Of a DNA stretch of 64,000 nt, positions 8,886 through 17,577 are shown in pieces. How positions within the stretch are numbered: the stretch's first letter is position 1; the number at the start of each line of letters is the position of its first letter. The translations under genes and the position numbers were made by a program. This DNA comes from Hyphomonas sp. (GTDB lineage: Bacteria; Pseudomonadota; Alphaproteobacteria; Caulobacterales; Hyphomonadaceae), in contig CP051229.1 in NCBI GenBank assembly GCA_017792365.1, forward strand, positions 1,612,001 through 1,676,000, in the 5' to 3' direction. A model generated the notes under the pieces. That model did not search any database. It saw only the letters and a program-made list of their open reading frames with translations, and had not been told where the DNA came from.

Positions 8886-9323
8886 CTAGTCGTCGTCCTC
8901 CTCGTCGTCTTCGTCATCGTCTTCCGAATGCGGCAGCGTCAGTTGCCACGACAGGCCAAACCGATCCTGAAGCCAGCAGAAGCGACGCGCAAAGTCGTAC
9001 TGCTCATAGGGCATCAGCACCTGCCCCCCGTCGGACAATGCCAGATAGACCGCCTCGATCTCCTCGAACTCTTCGAACTCAACGAACATCGAGAACGACG
9101 GCGTAAATCCGAACTCATGCTCGGACGGACTGTCGAAACAGATGTATTCCCTGCCGCACAGCTCGAACCGCGCCTGGTTGATCGTGCCCGGCTCCCCCGG
9201 CCCGTCCTCGTCGAAATGCACCACTTCAAGAATCCGCGCATCGTCGAACAGCGAGACGTAGAAGGTCATCGCCTCCTCCGCATCGCCCTCAAACATCAGG
9301 AACGGTGTAACCGTCGTCGCCAT
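8886..9323 (-). CDS. VOC superfamily protein (PhnB/3-demethylubiquinone methyltransferase-like) with acidic tail
   Basis: The 145-residue protein shows the VOC/PhnB pattern: TPFLMFEGDAEEAMTFYVSLF at the start (split at the glycine, FEGDAEEAMTFYVSLF), then ICFDSP, GFTPSFSMFVEF, and C-terminal FGLSWQLTLP. Such proteins form paired beta-alpha-beta-beta-beta modules; many members have no known enzyme activity. Unusual is the C-terminal tail of 14 residues that is almost only Asp and Glu (SEDDDEDDEEDDD), which is not part of the fold. It stands alone on the minus strand between the PI-PLC-like gene and cheR. Confidence 0.82.
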   Translation of the reverse strand: MATTVTPFLMFEGDAEEAMTFYVSLFDDARILEVVHFDEDGPGEPGTINQARFELCGREYICFDSPSEHEFGFTPSFSMFVEFEEFEEIEAVYLALSDGGQVLMPYEQYDFARRFCWLQDRFGLSWQLTLPHSEDDDEDDEEDDD

Positions 9324-9402
9324 GAACGCTGTGCTCCTCGTCTCAACCGCAGCTAAGGACGCACGCGCAGGTCTGACTGGTGAAACCGGATATGCGCCCG
9401 CC

Positions 9403-10227
9403 TCAGGCTGCGTTTACAGCCGATGCCGACAGCTTGAAAAGCCCGTCCGCCCCCGCCTGCGCAAATCCTTCCCCCTGCGCGCCAAGCGTCTCGCCGGCGC
9501 CCAGCATCAGGAACCCGCCATCCTTCAACTGCAGGCACAGCTTGTTCAGGGTCTCATTTGCAAGATCGCGGTGGAACCCGCCCAGCACATTCCGGCACAG
9601 CACCAGGTCGAAACTGCCCAGATCGCCAATCGGCTGCAGCAGGTTGTGCTTCTTGAAGGATACCCGCGACCGGATGGTCTCGGACAGCCGCCAGTGCTCG
9701 TCATGCTGCGTGAAGTATTGCATCAGCATGCGGATCGGCAGCCCGCGCTGCACCTCGAATTGGGTGTACAGTCCCTGTCGCGCCCGCTCGAGGCAGCGGT
9801 CTGAAATGTCGGTCGCGATGATCTCGATTGGCGTACCGCCGGCCAGATCGAGGTTCTGATCCAGCATCAGTGCAATCGAATACGCTTCCTGCCCCGTCGA
9901 ACACCCCGCGCACAGGATGCGCACGCGCGACGACTTGCGGGCCGCGACAAGCTCCGGCAGCACCCGCGCGCGCAGCGCTGCGAACGCGGCGCGGTCGCGG
10001 AAGAAACTCGTTTCGTTCGGTATCAGCGCATCCACGAGCCCGCCGATCAGGCGCTCTTCCTTGCGCGAGCGCATGACATGAATGAGGTCCTCGATCGACA
10101 CGAGACCCTCGCGGCGCGCCAGTGGCGACAAACGTCCTTCGAGAAGGAAGGCCTTGTCCGCCTTCATCTCCACGCCAGTGCGCTCGGTCACCAGCCCGGC
10201 GACAAATTCGAAATCGTGGTAGTTCAC
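9403..10227 (-). CDS. cheR: CheR-type protein-glutamate methyltransferase
   Basis: CheR uses S-adenosylmethionine to methylate glutamates on chemoreceptors. The 274-residue protein has the N-terminal helical CheR domain, the conserved NETSFFRD motif, the SAM-binding loop ILCAGCSTGQEAYSIALML, the IIATDISDRCLERARQGLY segment and DLVLCRNVL. It is the last gene of a same-strand cluster chpT - Hpt-like - CheY-like - cheR with gaps of 88, 72 and 42 bases, and there is no receptor gene nearby. It may therefore serve a receptor elsewhere or a CheY-linked motility output. Confidence 0.93.
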   Translation of the reverse strand: MNYHDFEFVAGLVTERTGVEMKADKAFLLEGRLSPLARREGLVSIEDLIHVMRSRKEERLIGGLVDALIPNETSFFRDRAAFAALRARVLPELVAARKSSRVRILCAGCSTGQEAYSIALMLDQNLDLAGGTPIEIIATDISDRCLERARQGLYTQFEVQRGLPIRMLMQYFTQHDEHWRLSETIRSRVSFKKHNLLQPIGDLGSFDLVLCRNVLGGFHRDLANETLNKLCLQLKDGGFLMLGAGETLGAQGEGFAQAGADGLFKLSASAVNAA

Positions 10228-10269
10228 AGCCGCTACTCCGTCAGGCTGGGCGCACGCTGGCGGGCCGCA

Positions 10270-10635
10270 TCAGCGAAGCCCTACTTCGCCAAACTTGGAG
10301 GCAATGATCTCCGAGTCGAACGGCTTCATGATGTACTCGTCAGCGCCCGAGCGCATGGCCTCGGCGATATGCGAAAGATCGTTCTCGGTCGTGCAGAACA
10401 CGACCTTGGGCGCGTCGCCGCCCGGCTCACGTCTCAGCGCCCGCAGAAAGTCGATGCCGTTCATCACCGGCATGTTCCAGTCCAGCAGCACTGCGTCCGG
10501 CATTCTCGTACGGCAGGCTTCCAGCGCCTGCTGGCCGTCCGCGGCCTCTTCGGTGGTGAAATCCATGTCTTCCACGATGCGGCGGGCGACCTTGCGCACC
10601 ACCCGTGAGTCATCGACGATCAGGCAACGCTTCAT
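10270..10635 (-). CDS. CheY-like single-domain response regulator
   Basis: The 121-residue protein is a bare receiver domain: acidic pocket D8/D9 (LIVDDSRVVRKVARRI), phospho-acceptor D52 (AVLLDWNMPVMNG), Thr switch region VVFCTTENDLSHI and the lysine in YIMKPFDSEI. There is no output domain. It sits between the Hpt-like gene and cheR, so it may take phosphate from ChpT, the Hpt-like protein or a CheA elsewhere and act on the flagellar motor or on methylation. The locus suggests the CheY/Cle class of single receivers known in Caulobacter, but sequence alone does not decide this. Confidence 0.9.
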   Translation of the reverse strand: MKRCLIVDDSRVVRKVARRIVEDMDFTTEEAADGQQALEACRTRMPDAVLLDWNMPVMNGIDFLRALRREPGGDAPKVVFCTTENDLSHIAEAMRSGADEYIMKPFDSEIIASKFGEVGLR

Positions 10636-10707
10636 CGCAAACGCCTTCCTTGACGCCGCCCGGCTCGCGCGGTCCCGCGCTGGCGACTCAGCTGTTAATT
10701 CGTACGC

Positions 10708-11133
10708 TCAGTTAACCAGCAAACTGTTGTCGATAGCGTTAACGTTGTCTTCGTCCTGATCCCCGTTGGCCGCGATTCTGAGCCGGCTTACAAGCGCGCC
10801 ATCCGCCCCATCCACAACCTCGATGCCGGACATCATCTCCCCGGCAATCTCCTCGATCCGCCCCACAGCGGCGAGCAACAGGGCCTCGCTGCCGGAAAAC
10901 CGCTGCAACCGCCCGTCCCTCAACCCGCCAGCCAGCCTTTCGACCGCCTCCGCCACTGCCTTGAGCCTTGGAATATCAAGGTATCGTGCAGTCGCGCTGA
11001 TCGCCGCCGCCATCCGGAAGGCCTCAGCGACCGCATCGCCGCCGTCTCCCCGCCCGGCCTGCCCCGCGCGGTCCCGAACGATCTCGGCATTCTCAACGGT
11101 CTCAGCAAGGAACTCGGCGAGCAGGTCGTCCAT
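10708..11133 (-). CDS. Hpt/CheA-P1-like protein lacking the phospho-acceptor histidine
   Basis: The 141-residue product resembles the N-terminal Hpt (P1) domain of CheA-like proteins: MDDLLAEFLAETVENAE, then AFRMAAAISATARYLDIPRL and KAVAEAVERLAGGLRDG. In the family the segment after FR normally reads FRxxHTIKGTCGFLGLPRL; here the His position is A43 and the following KG is changed to SA. The four-helix pattern is kept, so the fold may survive without phosphotransfer. The gene lies directly after chpT and before the CheY-like gene. It may be a binding partner or scaffold, or a decaying gene. Homology is inferred from the pattern and its position. Confidence 0.7.
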   Translation of the reverse strand: MDDLLAEFLAETVENAEIVRDRAGQAGRGDGGDAVAEAFRMAAAISATARYLDIPRLKAVAEAVERLAGGLRDGRLQRFSGSEALLLAAVGRIEEIAGEMMSGIEVVDGADGALVSRLRIAANGDQDEDNVNAIDNSLLVN

Positions 11134-11221
11134 CGCAATGGCTTCATCGCAGCTTCGGTCAGAAGCCGTCAGTCAGCCTGCATCGCGTTAAGAAACCGCT
11201 CTACGATAGAGCCACGCCAAC

Positions 11222-11869
11222 TTAATCGAATGAGGCGACCGGCCCCTTCGCGACCAGCCCGGGCCCGTCAGCCGTCGTCGCCGCTTCAATCGAGAAGCCC
11301 AGCTCATCTGCGATCTCGCGGATGAAGTACGGCTGGATGCGGCCGCCGCCCCATCCCTCGTCCGGCTGAGTCCGCTCAAGCGCCCCCACAATCGCGGGCC
11401 GCAGCCCCTTCTCTGCCCCCTTGGCCACACACTCCAGAACCAACTGCCCGCCATCCTCGCGCGCGCTCGCCTTCATCGCTCCGTCCTTCGGAACCGACTC
11501 GATCACCAGCAGCGCCATGTTCATGAACAACCGCGCCTGCCGGTTCGAGATGTTCTGCGTGTCCAGCGCCCATTCCACCGTCCGGCGCTCACGCAGGCGC
11601 GCAAACTCCGAAGCCCGCTGCTTCATCTCGTTGAGGTTGCAGGCGTTGTCGTTGAGCTCCTGCGACCCGATCGTGAACCGCAGGAACTGCACCTGCGCAA
11701 ACATCTTCTCGATCCCCTCATTGACGAGCTCCGCGCTCATCTTCCGGGTCATCTCGTCTGCGCCGGGGTCAAGCGCCGATTCAAAACCAGCCATCACTGC
11801 CGTCAACGGCGAGGACACATCATGAAGAATTCGCGACGCGACATACGCCGCCAGATCCGTCTTCTGCAT
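11222..11869 (-). CDS. chpT: Histidine phosphotransferase ChpT
   Basis: ChpT relays phosphate from the hybrid kinase CckA to CtrA and CpdR. The 215-residue protein has the DHp-like helix with the phospho-acceptor H16 in YVASRILHDVSSPLTAVMAG, a second helix region and a degenerate histidine-kinase ATPase-like C-terminal domain (GGRIQPYFIREIADELGFSI). I chose the ATG at 11869 because GGGAG lies five bases upstream; an upstream TTG at 11887 overlaps this ribosome site. Together with ctrA in the same window it places this genome among cell-cycle-regulated alphaproteobacteria. It heads the cluster with the Hpt-like, CheY-like and cheR genes. Confidence 0.93.
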   Translation of the reverse strand: MQKTDLAAYVASRILHDVSSPLTAVMAGFESALDPGADEMTRKMSAELVNEGIEKMFAQVQFLRFTIGSQELNDNACNLNEMKQRASEFARLRERRTVEWALDTQNISNRQARLFMNMALLVIESVPKDGAMKASAREDGGQLVLECVAKGAEKGLRPAIVGALERTQPDEGWGGGRIQPYFIREIADELGFSIEAATTADGPGLVAKGPVASFD

Positions 11870-11952
11870 GCCAACTCCCGGGGACAAATCATCTGATCTG
11901 GCGGGAGGCTATCGGAACTCACCCCAACTACCCAAGCCTAAATTTTGGGCTC

Positions 11953-11990
11953 AAATAGAACAGGCCGCCTCCGGAAGCGAAGGCGGCCTG
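11953..11990 (-). terminator. Intrinsic terminator of the ydbH-ynbE-ydbL operon
   Basis: A perfect 10-bp stem CAGGCCGCCT/AGGCGGCCTG (11961-11970 with 11981-11990) has a 10-base loop. On the minus strand it is followed by TTCTATTT, and it lies 30 bases beyond the ydbL stop codon. Confidence 0.82.
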
Positions 11991-12020
11991 CATCCCAAGT
12001 TAGCTTTTGATACGTCCGTA

Positions 12021-12376
12021 CTAGGGCTTGCGCTGCCAGGGCTGCCCGGCGCCCGGATTGACGGCCTCGCCGCTCATCGCGCGCCCAATCTGCTTTTCCG
12101 CCGTCAGTGCAGCGATCGTGCTGACCGACTCGCCAGTACGCTGCGACGTCTCGGTATAGATCGACAGCCGGCGCGCATTCACCTCATCGACGCGGCGTCG
12201 CAGGTCAGCAGTCGCGCGCGAAGAATCCGCGATCCCGAGATACCCGGTGTACATCTCGCCAACGATCCCCTGCGCCTTCCCTGGTCGATCACGGCGTCCT
12301 GCGCCACCGCAGGCTGCAGCGACAGGCTGGCGAGCGCCATGACCAGCGCAGCAAACATATTGCGGAACAATCTCAT
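12021..12376 (-). CDS. ydbL: YdbL family protein (DUF1318), frameshifted
   Basis: The start at 12376 (RBS GGGAG) encodes a signal peptide MRLFRNMFAALVMALASLSL ending PAVAQDA. After AVIDQ the frame is lost near 12281; one missing base (CAGGGNAAGGCG read as CAGGGAAGGCG) restores AKAQGIVGEMYTGYLG-type text, then RRRVDEVNARRLSIYTE and AALTAEKQIGRAMSGEA, the DUF1318 pattern. Corrected length is 118 residues. In E. coli YdbL is a periplasmic protein that modulates the YdbH-YnbE intermembrane bridge. It is the last gene of the operon and is followed by a terminator. Confidence 0.87.
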
Positions 12377-12394
12377 GATGAGTCTCCCGTGTCC

Positions 12395-12587
12395 CTAGAA
12401 CGCATCCGGGTTGGACTGGATGAGATCTCGATCTCGCGGTCCAGCCGCACCCGCACTTCCTGATCAATCTTGACGTTGAGATTGATCTCGATCGGCTTGT
12501 CCGGCGCCTGCAGCTGCACGGTCGGCGTACAAGCCGCCCGGCCGCAGCCGCAATTCCGATCGCCAGAGATGGTCTAGTCCACTTCAT
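12395..12587 (-). CDS. ynbE: YnbE family lipoprotein, two frameshifts
   Basis: Small outer-membrane lipoprotein that in E. coli stacks with YdbH to form a lipid-transfer bridge. The start at 12587 (RBS GGGGAG) gives MKWTRPSLAIGIAAAA. One base is missing near 12538; after it the text reads CTPTVQLQAPDKPIEINLNV (lipid-modifiable Cys first), KIDQEVRVRLDREIE. A second missing base near 12427 restores DLIQSNPDAF and the stop at 12395. Corrected length is 64 residues, normal for YnbE. Without correction, a false 188-codon frame runs from the ynbE start to the ydbL end because the three losses cancel out. Confidence 0.85.
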
Positions 12588-12661
12588 CTGCTACTCCCCG
12601 GCGCCGCCTGCCTGTGCAGACCTTGCTAGACTTGCGCCCCAATGCGCGCCCGTCAATCAAA

Positions 12662-15600
12662 TCAATCAACCACTGCTCTTCCGCCGCGGATCTGGGCCTC
12701 AACCTCGGCGCGCGGGCGGTTCAGCGTATTCAGAAGCTCCGCCAGCTCGCTTTCGATGCCGATATTCAGCTTGAACGGGGCGCCCGCAAGCACTTCAGGG
12801 TTCATGCCCTCCACATTCAGCGTCAACATCATCGTTCCGGCCACATCTCCATCCAGTCCCACCTTCAGGACCCGGTAGCGAAAATCCTTCAAGGCATCGA
12901 ACAGCATTTTCGCGTTCTCGTTCGACTCGGCGGCCGCATCAGTGGTCTCGCCCTGATACTGGATCACACCGCCATCGTCCGATGCTTCCAGAACAGCATT
13001 GTCGATCCGGGCTGAACCCGTGCTGAACACCACTGGAAAGCTGCCGTTCACAATCCCCTGAATGCGCGTATCCGGAACCTTGAACAGCTCAACGATTTTC
13101 GCGAGGTCCCAGTCCACGGCATTCGCGACGATGCGGTTCTCGACCGGACCAAAATTGAACGTGGCAGGCTGCAACCGGATCATGCCGCCGGCAAACGGCC
13201 ACCGCGCATCCTCCAGCAGGACCTTGTCGAACCCATCCATCTGGAAGCGCAGCGCGCCGTCCTCGATCGGGAGCCCCAGCGTCACCTTTTCGATCAGCAG
13301 CGTCTGCCCCGGCTCCGAGCGCATGTTGAGCACGTCTGAAATCTCGACCGCCCCGGTCACGCCCTCGAACACGCCGGCCGACGCAACCGCGAACCCCAAC
13401 CCGCGCAGGTTCAGCAGCGCCGACGTTTCCAGCCCCTCAGCAGACCATGCAGCCTTGCCGGAAAGGTCCACACGTCCATTGACGTTCGCCGCCCCCCTCA
13501 ACACCGGTGAGAGATCCTTGGGCTGAAACCCGCGAGGGCGAAAAATCAGCGGCGTCTCGGCAAACGTCATCTCCCCGCGCGCCTCGTCCAGGCTGTGCCG
13601 CCCGGTGACATCGGCAACCTGAACGCCGCTATCGATCGCGGTGAACCGACCGTCGAAGGAAGCGACCCCGTTCGCGAGTGCCCCGCCGCCATCAAATCGC
13701 AACGACTCGAAAACGTGCGTCCCACGCTCGCGCGGATCCGTGATGACAAAACTCATGTCACGCAACGACCCACTGATCTTGCGTGCGCCGCCGCCCGACA
13801 GGTCAAATGCCGTCGAAGCGTCTTCGACATTGGCGTTGCGGGTGACGGCGCTCACCTGCGTCACACGCCCGTCGACCCGCCACCCGTTTCCCAACCGCGC
13901 CTTGCCTGAAATTGCGCCCACCTCAACCGGCGCGCCGCCATCGCCAGTGTGAAACAGCAGGCCGGAGGGCTGCACGTTGAAGTCCACAAGCGTCGCGTCA
14001 TCCCGCGTCCACGACACCCGTCCGCCGCCAAACCGCAGACGCCCCGTGAAATTTCCGCCCTCCAGCGGCGTCTCGAACGACGTCAGCCGCCCCCCGCCGC
14101 TGAGCACGCCATCAGCACCCGTCGCGAGGGCGCCCTCCGGTTGATACGTCAGCGACCCCTCTCCAAGGCGCGTCCCGCCGATGACCGCGTTGTCCCAGTC
14201 CACGCGCACGGGCTTCGACGTCGAAGCCGTCGAAGTCTCCGCCGTCCAGTCCGCCTTGATGTCCGCATCCGTGCGGAGCCGTGTCCAGCGCACCCCGCCA
14301 AGAATGCCGCTAACGGTGGCCGCCACGCCGCCCGAAAACGATCCCGTGTCGCCGTCGGATGCATAGACGGCGTCACGAACATCCGCGGAAACAATCTCGT
14401 CGCCAGCCGCCCACGACCCCAGCGACCCCGACGCCCGTACGGCCACGCCAGCATCATTGCCGCGCGCCTCGGCAAGCTCCAGCCGCAATGGCGGACCGCC
14501 TCCCCCGGCCGCCGTCATCACACCTTGCGCCCGCCAGCCGCCATTATCGCCCCGCAGCAGCGACATGACAGGCGCCTCGCCTCGCCCCTCAAGCTTCAGC
14601 GCAAACCCGCTCGCCGCCTGCAGTTGCGCGCCGTCGAGCGCCGACATGTCGCTCTCACCATCCTGCAGCTGGAACGACCACGGCAGCACCATGTCGAACT
14701 TCTCGCCCGCCCTGCGGACCGTCGTTTCAGCGGCGCGCCCGAATGTCGGCAGGGCCCCGCCGATCAACCCGCCCAGCGAGCGCGCGATCCGGTCGTTGGC
14801 CTCCTGTTCCAGAGTCGCATCACTCAGCCGCGCAATGCCTGCCGCGCGCACCGTCCGCCCCAAGGCGCCGGCGTCCCCGCCCGGCACATCCACGCGCCCT
14901 TCGATCTCCAACCGTTCGGCGCGCCCCATCTCCACAGCCAGGCCGGCAGCGGCGATCCGAACGTCGCCCGCGGCACCGCCCTGCTCCATCGGATCAATAT
15001 CGATCGCCACTGTGAAGTCGCTCAGTTCCGCCGCTTCAACGCCGCCAGATTCCGCCCCGCCCTCGATCGTCAGCTGGCGGATGCGCGATGCAACGCTCGC
15101 AAGGCTCAGCGCCGAAAGATCAACCGCATCTGCAAGCAGGTCGCCGCGCACGCTCGCGCCACGCAGGCGACCGCCAGTAAGATTTGCATTCTCCACCCGT
15201 CCGTCGGCATGCGCCGTCAGGCTTCCACCCGACTGCGAAAAGTCGACCTGCAACGCCGCGCCGCTCAGTTCCTCAACGCCAGAGCGGAAACTCTGCAGAT
15301 CGAAACTCAACGTGCCGAACAGGTTCTCGCCCTCGGACTTCGCAACAAGCCGAGCGCCCTTGAAATCGAGCGCGCCGCCGTTCTGCGCCAGCTGCACGGC
15401 CGGCGCCTCGAACTCGATATCCGACGTGCCGTCTGCGGCGCGCACGAACCGGCCGACCGCCAAAACCTCGCCCCACTCTGTCTCTCCGATGATGCGCACA
15501 TTGCGAAACGCCATCGCCGGCGCCGGCGCGGTCGACGTCCGCTCGCCGCTCATCTGCCGCTGCACAGCCTCGTCCAGATCGCCGAGCACGCTGTCATCGC

Positions 15601-15958
15601 CACGAAGGTTCAGCCGCAGCTCGACCTCATCGCCATCGATCTCCTGCGCCGTGAACCGCAGCGGAAACCGCCACGCCAGATCCACCGCGAGTTCCCCAGC
15701 GCGAACCACGGCCTGGTCCGCGCCCTCGCCGCGCACGTCCAGGCCAACAAGGGTTAATCCGCTGAAGTCCAATCGCGAGAAATTGAGCTCGCACTCCAGC
15801 CCGGCGCCCTCGCAATACGATTGTCCCAGCCCTTCGGCGATGGGCTTGCGCGCCAGCCAGAGCCCACCCGCGACCACCGCAAAAACCCCCACGGCGCCGC
15901 CAATCCAGGCGCCTCGCCTCGATCTTGCACGGTCTCCGACGGGTCTACTGTCACTCAT
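12662..15958 (-). CDS. ydbH: YdbH family intermembrane lipid transfer protein
   Basis: YdbH is an inner-membrane-anchored AsmA/TAM-like protein that spans the periplasm and, with YnbE, moves phospholipids to the outer membrane. The 1098-residue product has one N-terminal membrane anchor (WIGGAVGVFAVVAGGLWLA, about residues 19-37) and then a long beta-rich body with repeats of hydrophobic/glycine text; the C-terminus carries LNIGIESELAELLNTLNRPR. I chose ATG at 15958; an earlier in-frame start at 16105 would add 49 basic residues before the anchor. Gene order ydbH-ynbE-ydbL equals that of E. coli. It diverges from the M23 peptidase gene. Confidence 0.9.
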   Translation of the reverse strand: MSDSRPVGDRARSRRGAWIGGAVGVFAVVAGGLWLARKPIAEGLGQSYCEGAGLECELNFSRLDFSGLTLVGLDVRGEGADQAVVRAGELAVDLAWRFPLRFTAQEIDGDEVELRLNLRGDDSVLGDLDEAVQRQMSGERTSTAPAPAMAFRNVRIIGETEWGEVLAVGRFVRAADGTSDIEFEAPAVQLAQNGGALDFKGARLVAKSEGENLFGTLSFDLQSFRSGVEELSGAALQVDFSQSGGSLTAHADGRVENANLTGGRLRGASVRGDLLADAVDLSALSLASVASRIRQLTIEGGAESGGVEAAELSDFTVAIDIDPMEQGGAAGDVRIAAAGLAVEMGRAERLEIEGRVDVPGGDAGALGRTVRAAGIARLSDATLEQEANDRIARSLGGLIGGALPTFGRAAETTVRRAGEKFDMVLPWSFQLQDGESDMSALDGAQLQAASGFALKLEGRGEAPVMSLLRGDNGGWRAQGVMTAAGGGGPPLRLELAEARGNDAGVAVRASGSLGSWAAGDEIVSADVRDAVYASDGDTGSFSGGVAATVSGILGGVRWTRLRTDADIKADWTAETSTASTSKPVRVDWDNAVIGGTRLGEGSLTYQPEGALATGADGVLSGGGRLTSFETPLEGGNFTGRLRFGGGRVSWTRDDATLVDFNVQPSGLLFHTGDGGAPVEVGAISGKARLGNGWRVDGRVTQVSAVTRNANVEDASTAFDLSGGGARKISGSLRDMSFVITDPRERGTHVFESLRFDGGGALANGVASFDGRFTAIDSGVQVADVTGRHSLDEARGEMTFAETPLIFRPRGFQPKDLSPVLRGAANVNGRVDLSGKAAWSAEGLETSALLNLRGLGFAVASAGVFEGVTGAVEISDVLNMRSEPGQTLLIEKVTLGLPIEDGALRFQMDGFDKVLLEDARWPFAGGMIRLQPATFNFGPVENRIVANAVDWDLAKIVELFKVPDTRIQGIVNGSFPVVFSTGSARIDNAVLEASDDGGVIQYQGETTDAAAESNENAKMLFDALKDFRYRVLKVGLDGDVAGTMMLTLNVEGMNPEVLAGAPFKLNIGIESELAELLNTLNRPRAEVEAQIRGGRAVVD

Positions 15959-16107
15959 GAGATTAAATTCTGCATTCGCGCTTGTCGGACGCTGGGTAAT
16001 GGTTTTAGTGAACATTAAGGCTGCAAGGCGACAACCGGTCATGAACAGATTCGTTCTGTCGCCGCTGCTGAATTCACGTCGGTTCCAATGGAACAAGCGG
16101 AGCACCC

Positions 16108-17499
16108 ATGAAGAACTCTAGTTTCGAGTGGGGGCTGGGAGCGTCGTTCGTAGCGCTCTGTGGGGCAGGACTTGTATCTCTGACTGTCGATGCGCGCGCC
16201 AGCGACGCAGCGACGTTTAACGCGGGCGCGGAAGATCCACGCCTCGCGCTGACATCACTCTACAAAGCGGCGACTCCCGACATCGGACTTCGCGAAATCC
16301 GCGAAGCGTCCGTAAGACGCAACGAAACGCTCAGCGGCCTGCTCGACCGGGTCGGCGCGCCGCGCTTCGACGCCAACGACGCCGTGCACGCCGTCAGCGA
16401 CCTGGTGGACCTCCGGCGCATCCTGCCCGGACAGGACGTCCGCATCTGGCTCGAACCCGGTGACGAAGGCGATGAAGCCGACGTTCGCCTCGCCGGCATG
16501 TCGCTGCGCCCCGATTCAGACCGTCAGGTCCTGGTCTTCCGCACCTCGGGCGGCGACTGGTCTGCGCAGGAACTGACCGCCAAACTCTCCGCCAGCCACC
16601 ACAAGGTTTCCGGCGCCATCGAGGACTCGATCTACTCCGCCGCGCTGGCGCAGGGCGCACGCGACCAGCAGGTCGTCGATTTCGCCTCGATCTTCGCCTA
16701 CGACATCGACTTCCAGCGCGACCCGCGCGTCGGCGACGAATTCGAAATCCTCTACGAGACATTCGCCGACGAACGCGGCAATCCCGTCCGCAACGGCGAC
16801 GTACTGTTCGCCTCCTACCACGGCAGCGCCCTGAAGAAGAACTTCTACCGCTTCACGCCCTCCGATGACGGCGTCACCGATTTCTTCGACGACGAAGGCC
16901 AGTCGGCGCGCAAATTCCTGATGAAGACGCCGATCAACGGCGCACGCCTGTCCTCGCACTTCGGCAACCGCCGCCACCCGGTTCTCGGCTACAACAAGCT
17001 GCACAAGGGCACCGACTTCGCGGCCCCCCGCGGCACGCCGATCTATGCAGCCGGGAACGGCGTGATCGAACGCGCCGGACCGTTCTCCACCTACGGCAAC
17101 TACATTCGCATCCGCCACGCGAACGGCTACCAGACCGCCTATGCCCACATGAACGGCTTCGCCAAAGGCATGCGCAAAGGACGTCGCGTACGTCAGGGCG
17201 AAATCATCGGATATGTCGGCACCACCGGCCGCTCCACGGGCCCGCACCTCCACTACGAGGTCCACCTCAACGGCAATCCCGTGAACGCAATGCGCCTGAA
17301 ACTCCCGACGGGCCGCAAGCTCGAAGGCGACCAGCTCGAGGCCTTCCTCGCCGAACGTCAACGTATCGACCAGATGCGCGCCGAGCAGGCCGGACCGAAA
17401 GCGCTGCCGGTTCCGTCCATGGACCTGCCGATCGCGATTTCCGCTTCGCAGGACGTGCTGGCGATCGATCCCGACGAAATCAGCTCGTTCGCAAACTGA
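16108..17499 (+). CDS. Secreted M23 family metallopeptidase
   Basis: The 463-residue protein has an N-terminal signal/anchor (LGASFVALCGAGLVSL, then DARA), a region with an opacity/LysM-like binding part (NETLSGLLDRVGAP ... RRILPGQDVRIWL), and a C-terminal LytM/M23 domain. Zinc-binding motifs are visible: HKGTDFAAPRGTPIYAA with His and Asp, and HLHYEVHLNG. The motif set is complete, so it should be an active endopeptidase that cuts peptidoglycan cross-links, or an activator if the site is used for binding only. It is divergent from ydbH. A 9-bp GC-rich inverted repeat directly after the stop lacks a T run. Confidence 0.92.
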   Translation: MKNSSFEWGLGASFVALCGAGLVSLTVDARASDAATFNAGAEDPRLALTSLYKAATPDIGLREIREASVRRNETLSGLLDRVGAPRFDANDAVHAVSDLVDLRRILPGQDVRIWLEPGDEGDEADVRLAGMSLRPDSDRQVLVFRTSGGDWSAQELTAKLSASHHKVSGAIEDSIYSAALAQGARDQQVVDFASIFAYDIDFQRDPRVGDEFEILYETFADERGNPVRNGDVLFASYHGSALKKNFYRFTPSDDGVTDFFDDEGQSARKFLMKTPINGARLSSHFGNRRHPVLGYNKLHKGTDFAAPRGTPIYAAGNGVIERAGPFSTYGNYIRIRHANGYQTAYAHMNGFAKGMRKGRRVRQGEIIGYVGTTGRSTGPHLHYEVHLNGNPVNAMRLKLPTGRKLEGDQLEAFLAERQRIDQMRAEQAGPKALPVPSMDLPIAISASQDVLAIDPDEISSFAN

Positions 17500-17577
17500 C
17501 GCAAGGCCGCCCGGCCTTGCGGCTTGCGGCCCCTGTGGCTACCCCTGAACCACACTTAGCGGTCGAGGGCTTTCCAC

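Noticed and set aside
12021-12587. A continuous 188-codon frame as one gene
   Set aside because: Its middle is low-quality text; it arises because the indels in ynbE and ydbL cancel out. Each true gene has its own start and ribosome site.
13949-16121. Long plus-strand open frames (about 600 and 550 codons) opposite ydbH
   Set aside because: They are rich in Arg, Pro and Ser, have no domain pattern, and mirror the third-position GC bias of the real minus-strand gene.
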